64,000 bases of DNA from Geodermatophilus amargosae (GCF_900116515.1 NZ_FPBA01000002.1:124001-188000), one strand, 5' to 3'; counted from the first letter of the stretch, positions 19,887 to 30,791 are shown. The notes: a model not told the origin generated them from the sequence alone. Translations and numbers: made by a program.

Positions 19887-21603
19887 GGGCGCACCCCGGG
19901 ACGGCGCACGATCGTCGGCCTCAGCGGCAGCGGGGAGCTGGTGAGGTCGGTGCCCGCCACCAGCGGGACGGTGAGCCGGAACTGCGCACCGAGCCCGGGC
20001 TGTCCCCACACCTGCAGCCAGCCGCCGTGCAGGCGGGCGTCCTCCAGGCTGATCGACAAGCCCAGGCCGCTGCCGCCGACGGTGCGCACCCGCGACGGGT
20101 CGGCCCGCCAGAACCGGTCGAAGACGTGCTGGGCCTCGGCGGAGGAGAGCCCGACGCCGCGGTCGCGGACGGTGACCGCGGCCGCCGTCCGGTTGGCCGC
20201 CAGGGTGACCTCGATCGGCTGCCCGCTGCCGTGCTCGACGGCGTTGCCGACCAGGTTGCGCAGGATCCGCTCCACGCGCCGCGCGTCGACCTCGGCGATC
20301 ACCGGGTCGGCCGGGCCGGTCACCCGCAACTCGCAGCCGTGCCGCTCGGCCAGCGCGCTCATCCCGTCGACCACCCGCCCGACCAGTGAGCCGAGGTCGG
20401 TGGGCGCCCAGTCGAGGACGGCGGCGCCGGCGTCGTAGCGGCTGATCTCCAGCAGGTCCGACAGCAGCCGCTCGAAGCGGTCGAGCTCCTCGTGCAGCAA
20501 CTCGGCCGAGCGGGCCACGTGCGGCGGGAAGTCCCCGCGCGACTCGTGCAGGACGTCGGCGGCCATCTGCACGGTCGTCAGGGGGGTGCGCGCTCGTGGC
20601 TGACGTCGGAGGTGAACCGCTGCTGCAGCTGGGACAGGCCCTCGAGCTGGGTGATCTGCCGCTGCAGGCTGTCGGCCATCGCGTTGAAGCTGGTGGCCAG
20701 CCGGGCCAGGTCGTCCTCACCGCGGACGGCCATCCGTTCCTCGAGCTGCCCCTCGGCCAGCCGTTGCGCGGTACCCGCCGCCCGGCGCACCGGGTCCACG
20801 ACCAGCCGGGTCACGAGCACGCCGATCCCGGCCACGAACAGGGTGAGCGCGATGCCGCTGATCGCCACGGTGCTGCGGATCAGCGAGAGCGTCTCGTCCT
20901 CCTGGTCGAGGGGGAAGGCGTAGTACAGCTCGATCTCCTCGGAGGAGGAGACGTCGCCGGGCACCGGGGCACCGACGAGCAGCGTCGGCCGGGGCTCGCC
21001 GGCGTCGTCGGGCACCGGCGCGTACTGCGTGTACTGCCCGCCGCCCTGCACGCCGGCGCGCAGCTCGTCGGGCAGCGCCGGGTACACACCCGCCCGGCTG
21101 ACCGCGGGCGGCCGCTCGGTGTTGCCCGTCCGGTAGACCATGACGACGTCGAAGTCGCCGGCCGAGCCGCCGCGGGTGAGCAGCCCGTTCACGGTGCGCC
21201 CGAGGGTGGCGCGGACGCTGGCGGCGTCACCCGCGGCGATGCCCACCACCTCCGACCGGGCGTACACGACGCCGGCCTGCGCCTGGTCGATCGCCGCCTG
21301 CTGCTTGACCGACAGCAGCTGCGTGCGGATCTGGCTGAACAGCACCAGGCTGACGATGACGACGACGGTGCCCGCCACGACCATCGTGATCGCGCCGATG
21401 CGGACGTGCAGCGACTTCCGCCAGGCCGAGAGCGCCCGGCCGACCAGCCGCCGGGTGCGGATCCGCGCCCGGACCGCACGCCGCCGCAGCCCGCGCCGCA
21501 CGGTGCGCAGGTCCCGCGGGCGCGGCCGGCGGCGGGCCGGGACGGGGGCGCTCCCCGTCCCGCCCGCGGCCGCGGCCGGCGGCGCCGGGTGGGTGGTGCT
21601 CAC
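19883..21603 (-). pseudogene. mtrB: Sensor histidine kinase MtrB, broken by a one-base deletion
   Basis: MtrB phosphorylates MtrA. Two frames together give the full protein. Residues 1-341 (21603 to 20578) hold two membrane segments (near 70-93 and 248-269), the extracellular sensor, HAMP and the start of the HisKA box with His 336. The rest (from about 20572 to 19883) carries the end of HisKA and the HATPase domain. Frame is lost at about 20591-20592: SDVSHE is followed by RAPP and a stop instead of LRTPLTTV. Inserting one T after GAGC restores an intact 573-residue kinase. Both halves keep normal codon use, so the event is recent or a sequencing error. GTG start at 21603. Confidence 0.9.
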
Positions 21604-21634
21604 CGGCGGCCCGCGGCAGGGCTGCCCGCGGTGG

Positions 21635-22363
21635 TCACGGGGGGCCGGCCTTGTACCCGACCCCGCGGACGGTCAGCACGATCTCCGGCTTCTCGGGGTC
21701 GCGCTCGATCTTGGCGCGCAGCCGCTGCACGTGGACGTTGACCAGCCGCGTGTCGGCGGCGTGCCGGTAGCCCCACACCTGCTCGAGCAGCAGCTCGCGG
21801 GTGAACACCTGGCGCGGCTTGCGGGCCAGGGCGACCAGCAGGTCGAACTCCAGCGGGGTCAGCGGGATGGGCGTGCCGTCGCGGGTGACCTGGTGGGCCG
21901 GGACGTCGATCTGCACGTCGCCGATGGACAGCGACTCGGCCTGGCCGGTCTCGCCGCGGCGCAGCTGCGCGCGCACCCGGGCGACGAGCTCCACGGGCTT
22001 GAACGGCTTGGTGACGTAGTCGTCGGCACCGGCCTCGAGCCCCTGGACGACGTCGATCGTGTCGCCCTTGGCGGTGAGCATGACGATCGGGACCGCCGAC
22101 TGGTTGCGGATGTCCTGGCAGATCTGCAGGCCGTTGCGGCCCGGCAGCATCAGGTCGAGCAACACGAGGTCGGGGCGGGTCTGCTGGAAGACCGACAGCG
22201 CCCGGTTGCCGTCGGAGACGAAGGCGGGGTCGTACCCCTCCCGCCGCAGCACGATGCCGAGCATCTCGGCGAGGGCGGCGTCGTCGTCGACGACCAGGAC
22301 GCGGCCGCGACTGGGCCCGTTGTTCGCTGCGGTCGGAGGCACGTGACCATTCTGCGACGTCAC
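21635..22363 (-). CDS. mtrA: Response regulator MtrA
   Basis: A 242-residue OmpR/PhoB-type regulator. The receiver (VLVVDDDAALAEML; phospho-acceptor Asp 70 in LVLLDLMLPG) and the winged-helix domain (LTPLEFDLLVALARKPRQVFTRE, VWGYRHAADTRLVNVHVQRLRAK, VRGVGYKAGPP) are nearly identical to mycobacterial MtrA. It controls cell-wall hydrolases, division and replication genes in relatives. The GTG at 22363 gives an N-terminal extension of about 20 residues; GTG at 22342 is an alternative. mtrB begins 31 bp downstream. The reported target motif GTCACA appears in several promoters of this window. Confidence 0.95.
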   Translation of the reverse strand: MTSQNGHVPPTAANNGPSRGRVLVVDDDAALAEMLGIVLRREGYDPAFVSDGNRALSVFQQTRPDLVLLDLMLPGRNGLQICQDIRNQSAVPIVMLTAKGDTIDVVQGLEAGADDYVTKPFKPVELVARVRAQLRRGETGQAESLSIGDVQIDVPAHQVTRDGTPIPLTPLEFDLLVALARKPRQVFTRELLLEQVWGYRHAADTRLVNVHVQRLRAKIERDPEKPEIVLTVRGVGYKAGPP

Positions 22364-22377
22364 GAGCGGATAACGGT

Positions 22378-22408
22378 GGCGCCGGACCGGAGAACCCGGT
22401 CCGGCGCC
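22378..22408. terminator. Hairpin between sahH and mtrA
   Basis: A 12-bp perfect stem (GGCGCCGGACCG with its complement) and a 7-base loop, 110 bp after the sahH stop and 15 bp before the mtrA start. Probably the sahH terminator; if mtrA is transcribed from further up it would be in its leader. Confidence 0.65.
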
Positions 22409-22518
22409 CTCTTCTGTCCCAGCTCCACGCCGGAGAGCGACCCTGGCGACGTGCTGGAACGGCCACCCTCCAGGGTCCCGCGCCGAGTGTGCGAGGCGTG
22501 GGGGGAAGGGTGGTCCTC

Positions 22519-24015
<1,497 letters not shown>

Positions 24016-24075
24016 GTCGCTCCAGGGTCGATGCCCCTGCCGCGGGCGGCGGGGGCTCGGGGTCACTGAGATGAG

Positions 24076-24104
24076 CGAGCATGCCGAGGCTTCGGCGGGG
24101 CTCG
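24076..24104 (-). other. Hairpin upstream of sahH: leader structure or terminator
   Basis: An outer 5-bp stem CGAGC/GCTCG encloses GCCGA-AGCC-TCGGC, 61-89 bases before the sahH start and about 50 bases after the HNH gene stop. It could end the HNH transcript or form part of a structured sahH leader. I do not match it to a known riboswitch. Confidence 0.35.
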
Positions 24105-24155
24105 TGCCGTCCTCCAGGATAGCCGTGGGGTGCAATCCGGGGTGCCGGTCCGGGG

Positions 24156-25025
24156 TCAGCCCTCGCAGCCGTCGCCGTCGCCGTCGCCGTCCAGCGCCGG
24201 GTTCCAGCCCGGGTCCCCCTCGCGGATGGGTGCGGCGCCCGCGGCGCGCACCGCCGTGCAGTCCGGATAGGGCGGGACCGGCGCGGGCGGCCCGGTCGTG
24301 GGCGGCACGGTCGCGGGCAGCTGCGGGGCCGGCCGCGGGTCGCGGGAGGGCAGCGGCTGGTCGGGGCAGGTGCCGAGCACGCCGGCGACGGCGTCCCGCT
24401 CGGCGCGGGTCATCCACAGCTCGTAGGTGACCTTGACCGCGACCTGGCGGGCCACGTAGGCGCACCGGTAGGACCGGGTCGGGGGCAGCCAGGTGGCGGC
24501 GTCGGAGTCGCCCTTGGACTGGTTGAGCGGCCCGTCGACGGCGAGCAGGTTGAGCGGGTCGTTGGCGAACTCGGTGCGGCGGTCGGCGTCCCACTGCTGC
24601 GCGCCCTTCTGCCACGCGTCCGACAGCGGGACGACGTGGTCGATCTGCACCGCCTCGCTGGTCCCCTCACCGCGGCGGAACTCGATGGTGCGGCCGGAGT
24701 AGGGGTCGGCGAGGGTGCCGGCCTCGACGACGCAGTCCCGGGTGCCCGGCGCGAACACCTCGCCGGTGAGGTCGCGCGCCAGCACGTCGTTGCGGGTGTC
24801 GCAGCCGTTGTGGTCGGTGTCGACCCACCCGCTGCCGAACTGGTCGCGGGAGTAGCCGGTCTGCGGCGCACGGCCCCGGACCTGCACGGAGTCCAGCGTC
24901 TCCAGGGCGCTGCCGGCGGGCGGGACCGGCGGCTGGTCCCCGAGGAGCCCGGCGCAGCCCGCGGTCAGCGCGGCCGCCAGGACGAGCGTCACCGCCGCGC
25001 GCAGCGGGGCCGGGCGGAGGGGCAC
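24156..25025 (-). CDS. Secreted HNH nuclease lipoprotein with Excalibur domain
   Basis: A 289-residue lipoprotein: signal peptide with lipobox LTAGC (Cys 24), an HNH nuclease core of the DUF1524 type ([17 protein letters not shown], then [19 protein letters not shown]) and a C-terminal Excalibur calcium-binding module (DCTAVRAAG...[11 protein letters not shown]). HNH/DUF1524 secreted proteins cut DNA outside the cell. The GTG at 25025 follows a TAGCGT box by 5 bases. It lies between manA and sahH with no functional link to either. Nuclease activity is predicted from motifs only. Confidence 0.85.
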   Translation of the reverse strand: MPLRPAPLRAAVTLVLAAALTAGCAGLLGDQPPVPPAGSALETLDSVQVRGRAPQTGYSRDQFGSGWVDTDHNGCDTRNDVLARDLTGEVFAPGTRDCVVEAGTLADPYSGRTIEFRRGEGTSEAVQIDHVVPLSDAWQKGAQQWDADRRTEFANDPLNLLAVDGPLNQSKGDSDAATWLPPTRSYRCAYVARQVAVKVTYELWMTRAERDAVAGVLGTCPDQPLPSRDPRPAPQLPATVPPTTGPPAPVPPYPDCTAVRAAGAAPIREGDPGWNPALDGDGDGDGCEG

Positions 25026-25101
25026 GACCGACGCTACGTCCGCCGTCGCGCCGTCCTCCGCCGCGACACGCGGCCCGCCTCAGCGGAGGTCGGTCACGAG
25101 G

Positions 25102-26277
25102 TCAGCGCAGGTTGGTGGTGGCCCGGTAGAGGACGGCGGGACCGCGGGCGCTGACCGGGGCGCCGGCCGGCACGAAGGCCGACTGACCCTTCTGCAGCCG
25201 GACCTCCCCCTCCGCGGACTCGAGGACCGCCTCGCCCTCCGTGCACAGCAGGACCTGCGGGCCGCGCGTGCCGAGGGAACCGGCCAGCTCGTCGAGCTGG
25301 CAGCGGGTGAGGTCGAAGTCGTCGACCGGCACCGGGTAGCGCAGGCCGCCGGGACCGAGCACGGGGTGCAGCACCGGGACCTTGCCGTCGGAGAAGTCCA
25401 GCACCTCGATGAGCGCGGCGAGGTCGACGTGCTTGTTGGTCAGGCCGCCGCGCAGCACGTTGTCCGAGCTGGCCATGACCTCCACGCCGGCCCCGGACAG
25501 GTAGGCGTGCAGGTTCCCGGCCGGCAGGAAGACCGCCTCGCCGGGCGCCAGCTTGAGGTGGTTGCACATCAGCGAGATGACGACGCCGGGGTCGCCCGGG
25601 TAGGCCTCGGCCAGCGTCGTGGCCCAGCGGTAGGTGTTGATGAACTCCGGGTCGTGGGCGGCCACGAAGGACGCCGCCTTCTGCGCGACGACCTCGACGA
25701 GGTGGGTGCGCCGCTTGCCCGACAGCGCCAGCAGCTGCGGGATGGCCGCCTGGAGACCGCCACGGGCCAGCGCCGCGATCGTCGGCTTGAGCTCGGGCAG
25801 CTGCAGCTTGGCCAGGCAGTGCAGCGACTCCTCCACCGGGCGGAAGCCGCACAGCGCCTCGAAGGTGGTCAGCGCCAGCAGCAGCTCCGGCTTGTGCCAC
25901 GGGTCCTTGAAGGTCCGCGTCGGGTCGTCCTTCGGGACACCGGCGGCCTCCTCGGCGGCGAAGCCGGCCCGGGCCTGCGCCATGGTCGGGTGGGCCTGCA
26001 GCGACAGGGGCGCGTCGGCGGCCAGCACCTTCATGAGGAACGGCAGCCGCGCACCGAAGCTCTCGGCCACGTCGGGCCCGAGGAGGTCCGCGGGGCGCTC
26101 CGCGATCGCCTTGTCCAGCGGGATGCCGGTGGACAGGACGCTGGGCTGGTCGGGGTGGCCGCCCATCCAGAGCTCGGCGTAGGGCCGGTCGGCGGGGACC
26201 GGTTCACCGAGCAGGTCGGGGATGACCGTCCGGGAGCCCCAGGAGTAGTGCCGGACGGCGTTGCTCATCTGCCACAT
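25102..26277 (-). CDS. manA: Mannose-6-phosphate isomerase
   Basis: A 391-residue type I phosphomannose isomerase that converts fructose-6-P to mannose-6-P, the entry to GDP-mannose. Zinc ligands are visible in LQAHPT, HKPELLLALTTFEAL and PAGNLHAYLSG. The ATG at 26277 (MWQMSNAVRHYSWGS) has TAGCCT upstream with an 8-base gap, so the transcript is probably leaderless. With manB, manC and the SIS protein it makes the mannose branch of the region. Synteny with Rv3255c. Confidence 0.95.
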   Translation of the reverse strand: MWQMSNAVRHYSWGSRTVIPDLLGEPVPADRPYAELWMGGHPDQPSVLSTGIPLDKAIAERPADLLGPDVAESFGARLPFLMKVLAADAPLSLQAHPTMAQARAGFAAEEAAGVPKDDPTRTFKDPWHKPELLLALTTFEALCGFRPVEESLHCLAKLQLPELKPTIAALARGGLQAAIPQLLALSGKRRTHLVEVVAQKAASFVAAHDPEFINTYRWATTLAEAYPGDPGVVISLMCNHLKLAPGEAVFLPAGNLHAYLSGAGVEVMASSDNVLRGGLTNKHVDLAALIEVLDFSDGKVPVLHPVLGPGGLRYPVPVDDFDLTRCQLDELAGSLGTRGPQVLLCTEGEAVLESAEGEVRLQKGQSAFVPAGAPVSARGPAVLYRATTNLR

Positions 26278-26285
26278 CGCCCCGG

Positions 26286-26291
26286 AGGCTA
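26286..26291 (-). promoter_or_regulatory. Leaderless -10 box of manA
   Basis: TAGCCT on the minus strand, 8 bases before the manA ATG. Confidence 0.5.
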
Positions 26292-26348
26292 CCGGCGTGC
26301 ACGTCGCGGCCGAGCACGTCGTCACCCGGCCGTGGTGGCCGGGACGCG

Positions 26349-27314
26349 TCAGTGACCAGCGCTCTCGGGCTGGCGCGCCTCCGTCTTGGCCTTGCGGCGG
26401 TGCAGTGTGAGGCTCAGCACGAGCACGATCAGCGCGCCGACGACGAGCCCCACGATCGCGCTGGCCACCGTGTTGACCAGCCAGCCCACGACCCCGCCGA
26501 GGGCCCCGGTGGCCTCGTGCGCGAGCTCCTCCAGGTGGTGCACGAAGCCGTAGACGGCGTGCAGCCCGAGCTCGTCGCTGCCGACCAGCAGGATGTGGCC
26601 GCCGACCCACAGCATCGCGGCGGTCCCGATGATCGTCAGGGCGCTGAGCAGCTTCGGCATGCCCTTGACCAGCCCGCGGCCGAAGGCGGCCACGCCCTTC
26701 TTCCCGGTCTGGGACAGCCGCAGGCCGGCGTCGTCCATCTTCACGATGAGGGCGACGACGCCGTAGACGAGGATCGTGATGGCCAGCCCGACGACCGCGA
26801 GGATGATTGCGCGGGACCAGAAGCCCTCGCTGGCGACCTCGTTCAGCGAGATCACCATGATCTCCGCCGACAGGATGAAGTCGGTGCGCACGGCCCCGGA
26901 CACGATGGTCTTCTCGTCCGGCATCGCCGGCTCGGCCGAGGCGTGGTCGTCGTGGTGGCCGCTGAACCGGTGCCAGATCTTCTCGGCGCCCTCGTAGCAG
27001 AGGTAGGCGCCGCCGACCATGAGGATCGGGGTGAGCAGCCAGGGCAGGAACTGGCTGAGCAGCAGGATCGCCGGGAGGATGATCAGCAGCTTGTTGCGCA
27101 GCGATCCGAGGGCGATCCGCCGGATGATCGGGATCTCGCGGTCGGCGGACAGGCCGCGCACGTACTGCGGCGTGACGGCGGTGTCGTCGACGACGACGCC
27201 GGCGGCCTTCACACCCGCCCGCCCCGCGGCGGCCCCGACGTCGTCGATGGAGGCAGCGGCGGCGCGGGCCAGCAGCGCCACGTCGTCGAACAGGGCCACG
27301 AGTCCACCGGCCAC
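26349..27314 (-). CDS. DUF808-family membrane protein
   Basis: A 321-residue inner-membrane protein of the DUF808/YedI family, with about six hydrophobic segments from residue 70 on (LLIILPAILLLSQFLPWLLTPIL, then AIILAVVGLAITILVYGVVALIV and a C-terminal pair). The N-terminal LFDDVALLARAAAASIDDVGAAAGRAGVKAAGVVVDDTAV region is the family hallmark. Function is unknown. The GTG at 27314 has AAGGA upstream. It is an insertion relative to the mycobacterial order between manA and the SIS gene. Confidence 0.88.
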   Translation of the reverse strand: MAGGLVALFDDVALLARAAAASIDDVGAAAGRAGVKAAGVVVDDTAVTPQYVRGLSADREIPIIRRIALGSLRNKLLIILPAILLLSQFLPWLLTPILMVGGAYLCYEGAEKIWHRFSGHHDDHASAEPAMPDEKTIVSGAVRTDFILSAEIMVISLNEVASEGFWSRAIILAVVGLAITILVYGVVALIVKMDDAGLRLSQTGKKGVAAFGRGLVKGMPKLLSALTIIGTAAMLWVGGHILLVGSDELGLHAVYGFVHHLEELAHEATGALGGVVGWLVNTVASAIVGLVVGALIVLVLSLTLHRRKAKTEARQPESAGH

Positions 27315-27416
27315 GGGAGGTCCTTCCAGTCGGTCAGCAGTCGAGTCAGCGCACGGTCGGGTCGGTGCGCCCCGTGCCGGTACCCCGGGCCGGCGCATCG
27401 GACACCGGCCACCGGG

Positions 27417-28559
27417 TCACCGCCGGAGCGCCCTCTCCTGGTCGAGGACCAGCGCCAGGTAGACGGCGCTGAAGTCGGCCACCGCCAGCTGCCGCGCGAG
27501 GCGGGGCAGCCGGCCATGACGGTCGGGGTCGCCGTGCTCGGCCAGCCCGCTGACCGGCACGTTGCTGGCCGCCGCGGTGCGCAGGACCTCGGTCATCGCC
27601 TCGTGCGCCGAGCGGGGTTCGCGCTCGCCGGCGCCGTCGTGGTGGGCGGCGTCGGTGTCGCGGATGGTGAGCAGCCGAAGCCGGCGGCCCTCGTCCTCGG
27701 CGCGGTCGCGGAAGAAGTCGTCGGCCTCGCGCGGCGCCAGCGGGCCACCCAGGACGGCGCAGGCGGCCACCCGCTGGTCGGGCAGCCGGAAGCCGCTGGT
27801 GGGGAGGCCGGCGAGGGTGGCGAGCTGGTCGGCGAAGCGGGCCGCCGCGGTGTCGGCCAGGGGCCCCTCGGCGGCGATGACCGGGAAGGCGTCGAGCAGC
27901 TCGAGCGCCAGCGTCTTGGCCGGGTTCGTGAACGACTCGCGGGCAGGGCCGCACTCCTCGGCGACCTCGTCGAGGGCCGAGGCGACCGCCTCGAGGTCGG
28001 CGGCCTCCGGGCGCAGGAGGCCGAGGTCGGTGGCCAGCCGCAGCAGCGGGGTGAGCAGTGACCACAGCGTGGCGTGCCGGACCCGTGCGCGCGGCAGCGG
28101 GACGTAGGGCATCCGCGCGGTGGAGCAGGCCGCCCGCAGCGGTGCGTCCTCGGCGCCGATGCCCAGCAGGGTCACGCCGCGGCGGGCCGCCTCGTAGGCC
28201 GGGGTGACCGCGTAGCGGCCGGCGCCGGTCCGGGTGGCGACGACGGCGATGTCGGTCGGGCCGGTCCACACCGGCAGGTCCGGGCCCGGGACGACGTCGA
28301 CGGTGACCGGGCTGGACGGGCCGAGCAGCGCGCGCAGCACCGATGCGGCCACCGCGCCCTCGCGCCGGGCGACGATGACCAGGCCGCGCGGGCGGCCGCC
28401 GCCGGTGACGCGGTCGAGCCCCGCCTCCTCGGTCAGCCGCGCGGTCTCGCGCACCTGCGCACCCGCACCGGCGACCGCGGGCAGCAGGCCGCGCGGGTCG
28501 CGGGCGCGCAGCACGTCGAGGTCGTCGAGGACCTCCTCGGCCAGCTCGGGCGAGGTCAC
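27417..28559 (-). CDS. SIS-domain sugar-phosphate isomerase-like protein (Rv3256c family)
   Basis: A 380-residue protein resembling bifunctional phosphoglucose/phosphomannose isomerases: two SIS-type alpha/beta lobes with a C-terminal PGI-like region (FPVIAAEGPLADTAAARFADQL). In M. tuberculosis the equivalent, Rv3256c, lies next to manB as here. The exact reaction is not established. The GTG at 28559 overlaps the stop of the Trm112-like gene (GTGA), giving a coupled set manB-Trm112-SIS. Confidence 0.8.
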   Translation of the reverse strand: MTSPELAEEVLDDLDVLRARDPRGLLPAVAGAGAQVRETARLTEEAGLDRVTGGGRPRGLVIVARREGAVAASVLRALLGPSSPVTVDVVPGPDLPVWTGPTDIAVVATRTGAGRYAVTPAYEAARRGVTLLGIGAEDAPLRAACSTARMPYVPLPRARVRHATLWSLLTPLLRLATDLGLLRPEAADLEAVASALDEVAEECGPARESFTNPAKTLALELLDAFPVIAAEGPLADTAAARFADQLATLAGLPTSGFRLPDQRVAACAVLGGPLAPREADDFFRDRAEDEGRRLRLLTIRDTDAAHHDGAGEREPRSAHEAMTEVLRTAAASNVPVSGLAEHGDPDRHGRLPRLARQLAVADFSAVYLALVLDQERALRR

Positions 28560-28777
28560 GGAGTTGCCGTTCCCGTTCCGCCGCGCTGTCGCGCCTCGTC
28601 CAGCAGCAGCACCGGGATGCCGTTCCGGACCGGGAACGCCCGGTCGCAGGTGGTGCACACCAGCTCGCTCGCCGCCTCGTCGACGGTGAGCGGGCTGTGG
28701 TGGGTGTCGGGGCAGGCCAGGATCTCCAGCAGCAGCAGGTCCAGCCCCAGCGGTCCCGACGTCGTCCCCTGCGTCAT
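28556..28777 (-). CDS. Trm112-family small zinc-ribbon-like protein
   Basis: A 73-residue protein with the Trm112 core LLEILACPDTHHSPLTVDE and ELVCTTCDRAFPVRNGIPVLLLDEA. The second knuckle CxxC is intact; the first has one Cys and nearby His residues. In eukaryotes Trm112 activates methyltransferases; bacterial relatives are uncharacterised. Its ATG overlaps the manB stop (ATGA) and its stop overlaps the SIS start (GTGA). Confidence 0.85.
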   Translation of the reverse strand: MTQGTTSGPLGLDLLLLEILACPDTHHSPLTVDEAASELVCTTCDRAFPVRNGIPVLLLDEARQRGGTGTATP

Positions 28778-30135
28778 GAGCGCACCATCCCCAGCACCCG
28801 GTCCCTGAGCCGTTCCATCCGCGCCTGGTCGGGCGCCTCCACGTTGAGCCGCAGCAGCGGCTCGGTGTTGCTGGCACGCAGGTTGAACCACGACCCGTCG
28901 GGCAGGTCGACGGTCAGGCCGTCGACCTCGTCGAACGTCGCGCCCTCGGCCTCGAAGGACCCGCGCACGGCGGCGGTGCTCGCGGCGGCGTCGGCCACCG
29001 TGGAGTTGATCTCCCCCGAGGCGGCGTAGCGGCTGTAGGCGGCGGTCAGCTCCGACAGCGTCCGGCTCTGCTCACCGAGGGCCGCCAGCACGTGCATCGC
29101 GGCGAGCATGCCGGTGTCGGCCCGCCAGAAGTCACGGAAGTAGTAGTGCGCCGAGTGCTCGCCGCCGAAGACGGCGTCGGTGCGGGCCATCTCGGCCTTG
29201 ATGTACGAGTGGCCGACCCGGGTGCGCACCGGCTGCCCGCCGTGCTCGCGGACGATCTCGGGCACCGCGCGCGAGGTGATGAGGTTGTGGATGACCGTCG
29301 TCCCCCGGCCCTTGGCCAGCTCGCGGACGGCGACCAGCGCGGTGATCGCCGAGGGGCTCACCGGCTCGCCGCGCTCGTCGACGACGAACACCCGGTCGGC
29401 GTCACCGTCGAAGGCCAGGCCGATGTCGGCGCCCTCGCGGCGGACCGCCTCCTGCAGGTCGACCAGGTTGGCCGGGTCCAGCGGGTTCGCCTCGTGGTTG
29501 GGGAACGTGCCGTCGAGCTCGAAGTACAGCGGGACGACGTCGAGCGGGAGGCCGTCCAGCACGACCGGGACGGTGTGCCCGCCCATGCCGTTGCCGGCGT
29601 CGACGACGACCCGGAGCGGGCGGATCGCCGACAGGTCGACCAGCGAGCGCAGGTGGGCGGCGTACGCCGACAGCAGGTCGCGCTGGGCGATCTCGGCAAC
29701 CCGCGCGGGGGCGCGGTCGTAGCTGTCGCGCTCGGCCCACTCGCGGATGGTGACCAGACCGGACTCCTGCCCCACAGGGGCGGCTCCGGCGCGGCAGAGC
29801 TTGATGCCGTTGTACTGCGCCGGGTTGTGGCTGGCGGTGAACATCGCGCCGGGCACGTCGAGGGAGCCGGCGGCGAAGTACAGGAGGTCGGTGGAGCCCA
29901 GCCCCGCCTCGACCACGTCGACGCCGCGGGAGAGGACGCCCTCGGCGAAGGCGCGGGACAGGGGCACCGAGGAGGGGCGCATGTCGTGGGCGGTGACCAC
30001 CGCGGTGGCGCCGCTCTCGACGCTCACGAACTCGGCGAAGGCGGCGCCGATGCGCCGCGCGACGTCCTCGTCCCACTGGTCGGGGACCACGCCCCGGACG
30101 TCGTAGGCCTTGATGATCGCCGACAGGTCCGTCAC
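28774..30135 (-). CDS. manB: Phosphomannomutase/phosphoglucomutase
   Basis: A 453-residue alpha-D-phosphohexomutase that interconverts mannose-6-P and mannose-1-P. The active-site phosphoserine loop is TASHNP near residue 100, the metal loop is FDGDADR, and the C-terminal phosphate site is RASNTEPLLRLNVEA. The GTG at 30135 has GAGGG upstream. It is translationally coupled to the Trm112-like gene. Synteny with Rv3257c. Confidence 0.95.
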   Translation of the reverse strand: MTDLSAIIKAYDVRGVVPDQWDEDVARRIGAAFAEFVSVESGATAVVTAHDMRPSSVPLSRAFAEGVLSRGVDVVEAGLGSTDLLYFAAGSLDVPGAMFTASHNPAQYNGIKLCRAGAAPVGQESGLVTIREWAERDSYDRAPARVAEIAQRDLLSAYAAHLRSLVDLSAIRPLRVVVDAGNGMGGHTVPVVLDGLPLDVVPLYFELDGTFPNHEANPLDPANLVDLQEAVRREGADIGLAFDGDADRVFVVDERGEPVSPSAITALVAVRELAKGRGTTVIHNLITSRAVPEIVREHGGQPVRTRVGHSYIKAEMARTDAVFGGEHSAHYYFRDFWRADTGMLAAMHVLAALGEQSRTLSELTAAYSRYAASGEINSTVADAAASTAAVRGSFEAEGATFDEVDGLTVDLPDGSWFNLRASNTEPLLRLNVEAPDQARMERLRDRVLGMVRS

Positions 30136-30270
30136 TGCCCACCCTCGCCTGGACTGGCCGGAGGCGGTCCCCCGGTCCGGACGACCCTAACGGCGGGCGC
30201 GGGACCCGGCTCCCGGTGGCCCTGCTGCGGGTCCCGCCCCGGGCTTCGAGGGGTGGTGGCAGCGGGTCCT

Positions 30271-30621
30271 CTACTCGAGGTCGGGCAGGACCCGGAGGTG
30301 TCCGCGGCGGGTGCCGCGGCCGTCGTCGGCCGGGGGCCGCGGCGGCTCGGGGCGGGCCGCCTCGCGGACGGCGTCGGCGAGGGCGAGCAGGTCGTCACCG
30401 GTCGGGCCGGAGTCCTCGACGTCGATCTCGTGCCGGACGACCTCCCACCCGCGCGGCACGGTGAGCCGCTCGGCGTGGAACTCGCAGAGGTCGTAGCTGT
30501 GCGGCTCCGAGTACGTGGCCAACGGACCGACGACCGCGGTCGACTCGGCGTACACGTAGGTCAGGGTCGCCGCAGCCGGTTGCGCGCAGCCGCTGCGACT
30601 GCAGCGACGTGACTGCCTCAC
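30271..30621 (-). CDS. DUF3499-family protein
   Basis: A 116-residue protein matching DUF3499 (Rv3258c): a Cys-rich N-terminus (RRCSRSGCAQPAAATLTYVYAEST) and the core SYDLCEFHAERLTVPRGWEVVR, followed by a variable Asp/Arg-rich tail. Cys and His pairs suggest a small zinc-binding fold. Function is unknown. GTG at 30621 is preferred over GTG at 30624 because GAGGA is then 6 bases away. A TACTGT box lies at 30643-30648. Confidence 0.85.
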   Translation of the reverse strand: MRQSRRCSRSGCAQPAAATLTYVYAESTAVVGPLATYSEPHSYDLCEFHAERLTVPRGWEVVRHEIDVEDSGPTGDDLLALADAVREAARPEPPRPPADDGRGTRRGHLRVLPDLE

Positions 30622-30642
30622 CACCGGTTCCTCACGCAGGGC

Positions 30643-30648
30643 ACAGTA
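30643..30648 (-). promoter_or_regulatory. Candidate -10 box of the DUF3499 gene
   Basis: TACTGT on the minus strand, about 21 bases before the GTG start and upstream of its GAGGA site. Confidence 0.4.
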
Positions 30649-30791
30649 GCCGCCCCGGGAGTCGGCGACAGACTCACCGAGTGGGAGTCCCTCGGATCCC
30701 ATCCAACCCGACGTCCCCGCGCGCCCCGTCACCGGGGTGGACGAGCCGCCCGCCTCCGGAGTTCCCGCTGACCGCCTCCCCCGGCGCGCCG

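Noticed and set aside
20578-21603. Reading the two mtrB halves as separate functional genes or as programmed frameshifting
   Set aside because: The first half stops within the HisKA box and the second lacks the His; there is no slippery heptamer with a pseudoknot that I can see, so a simple deletion is more likely.
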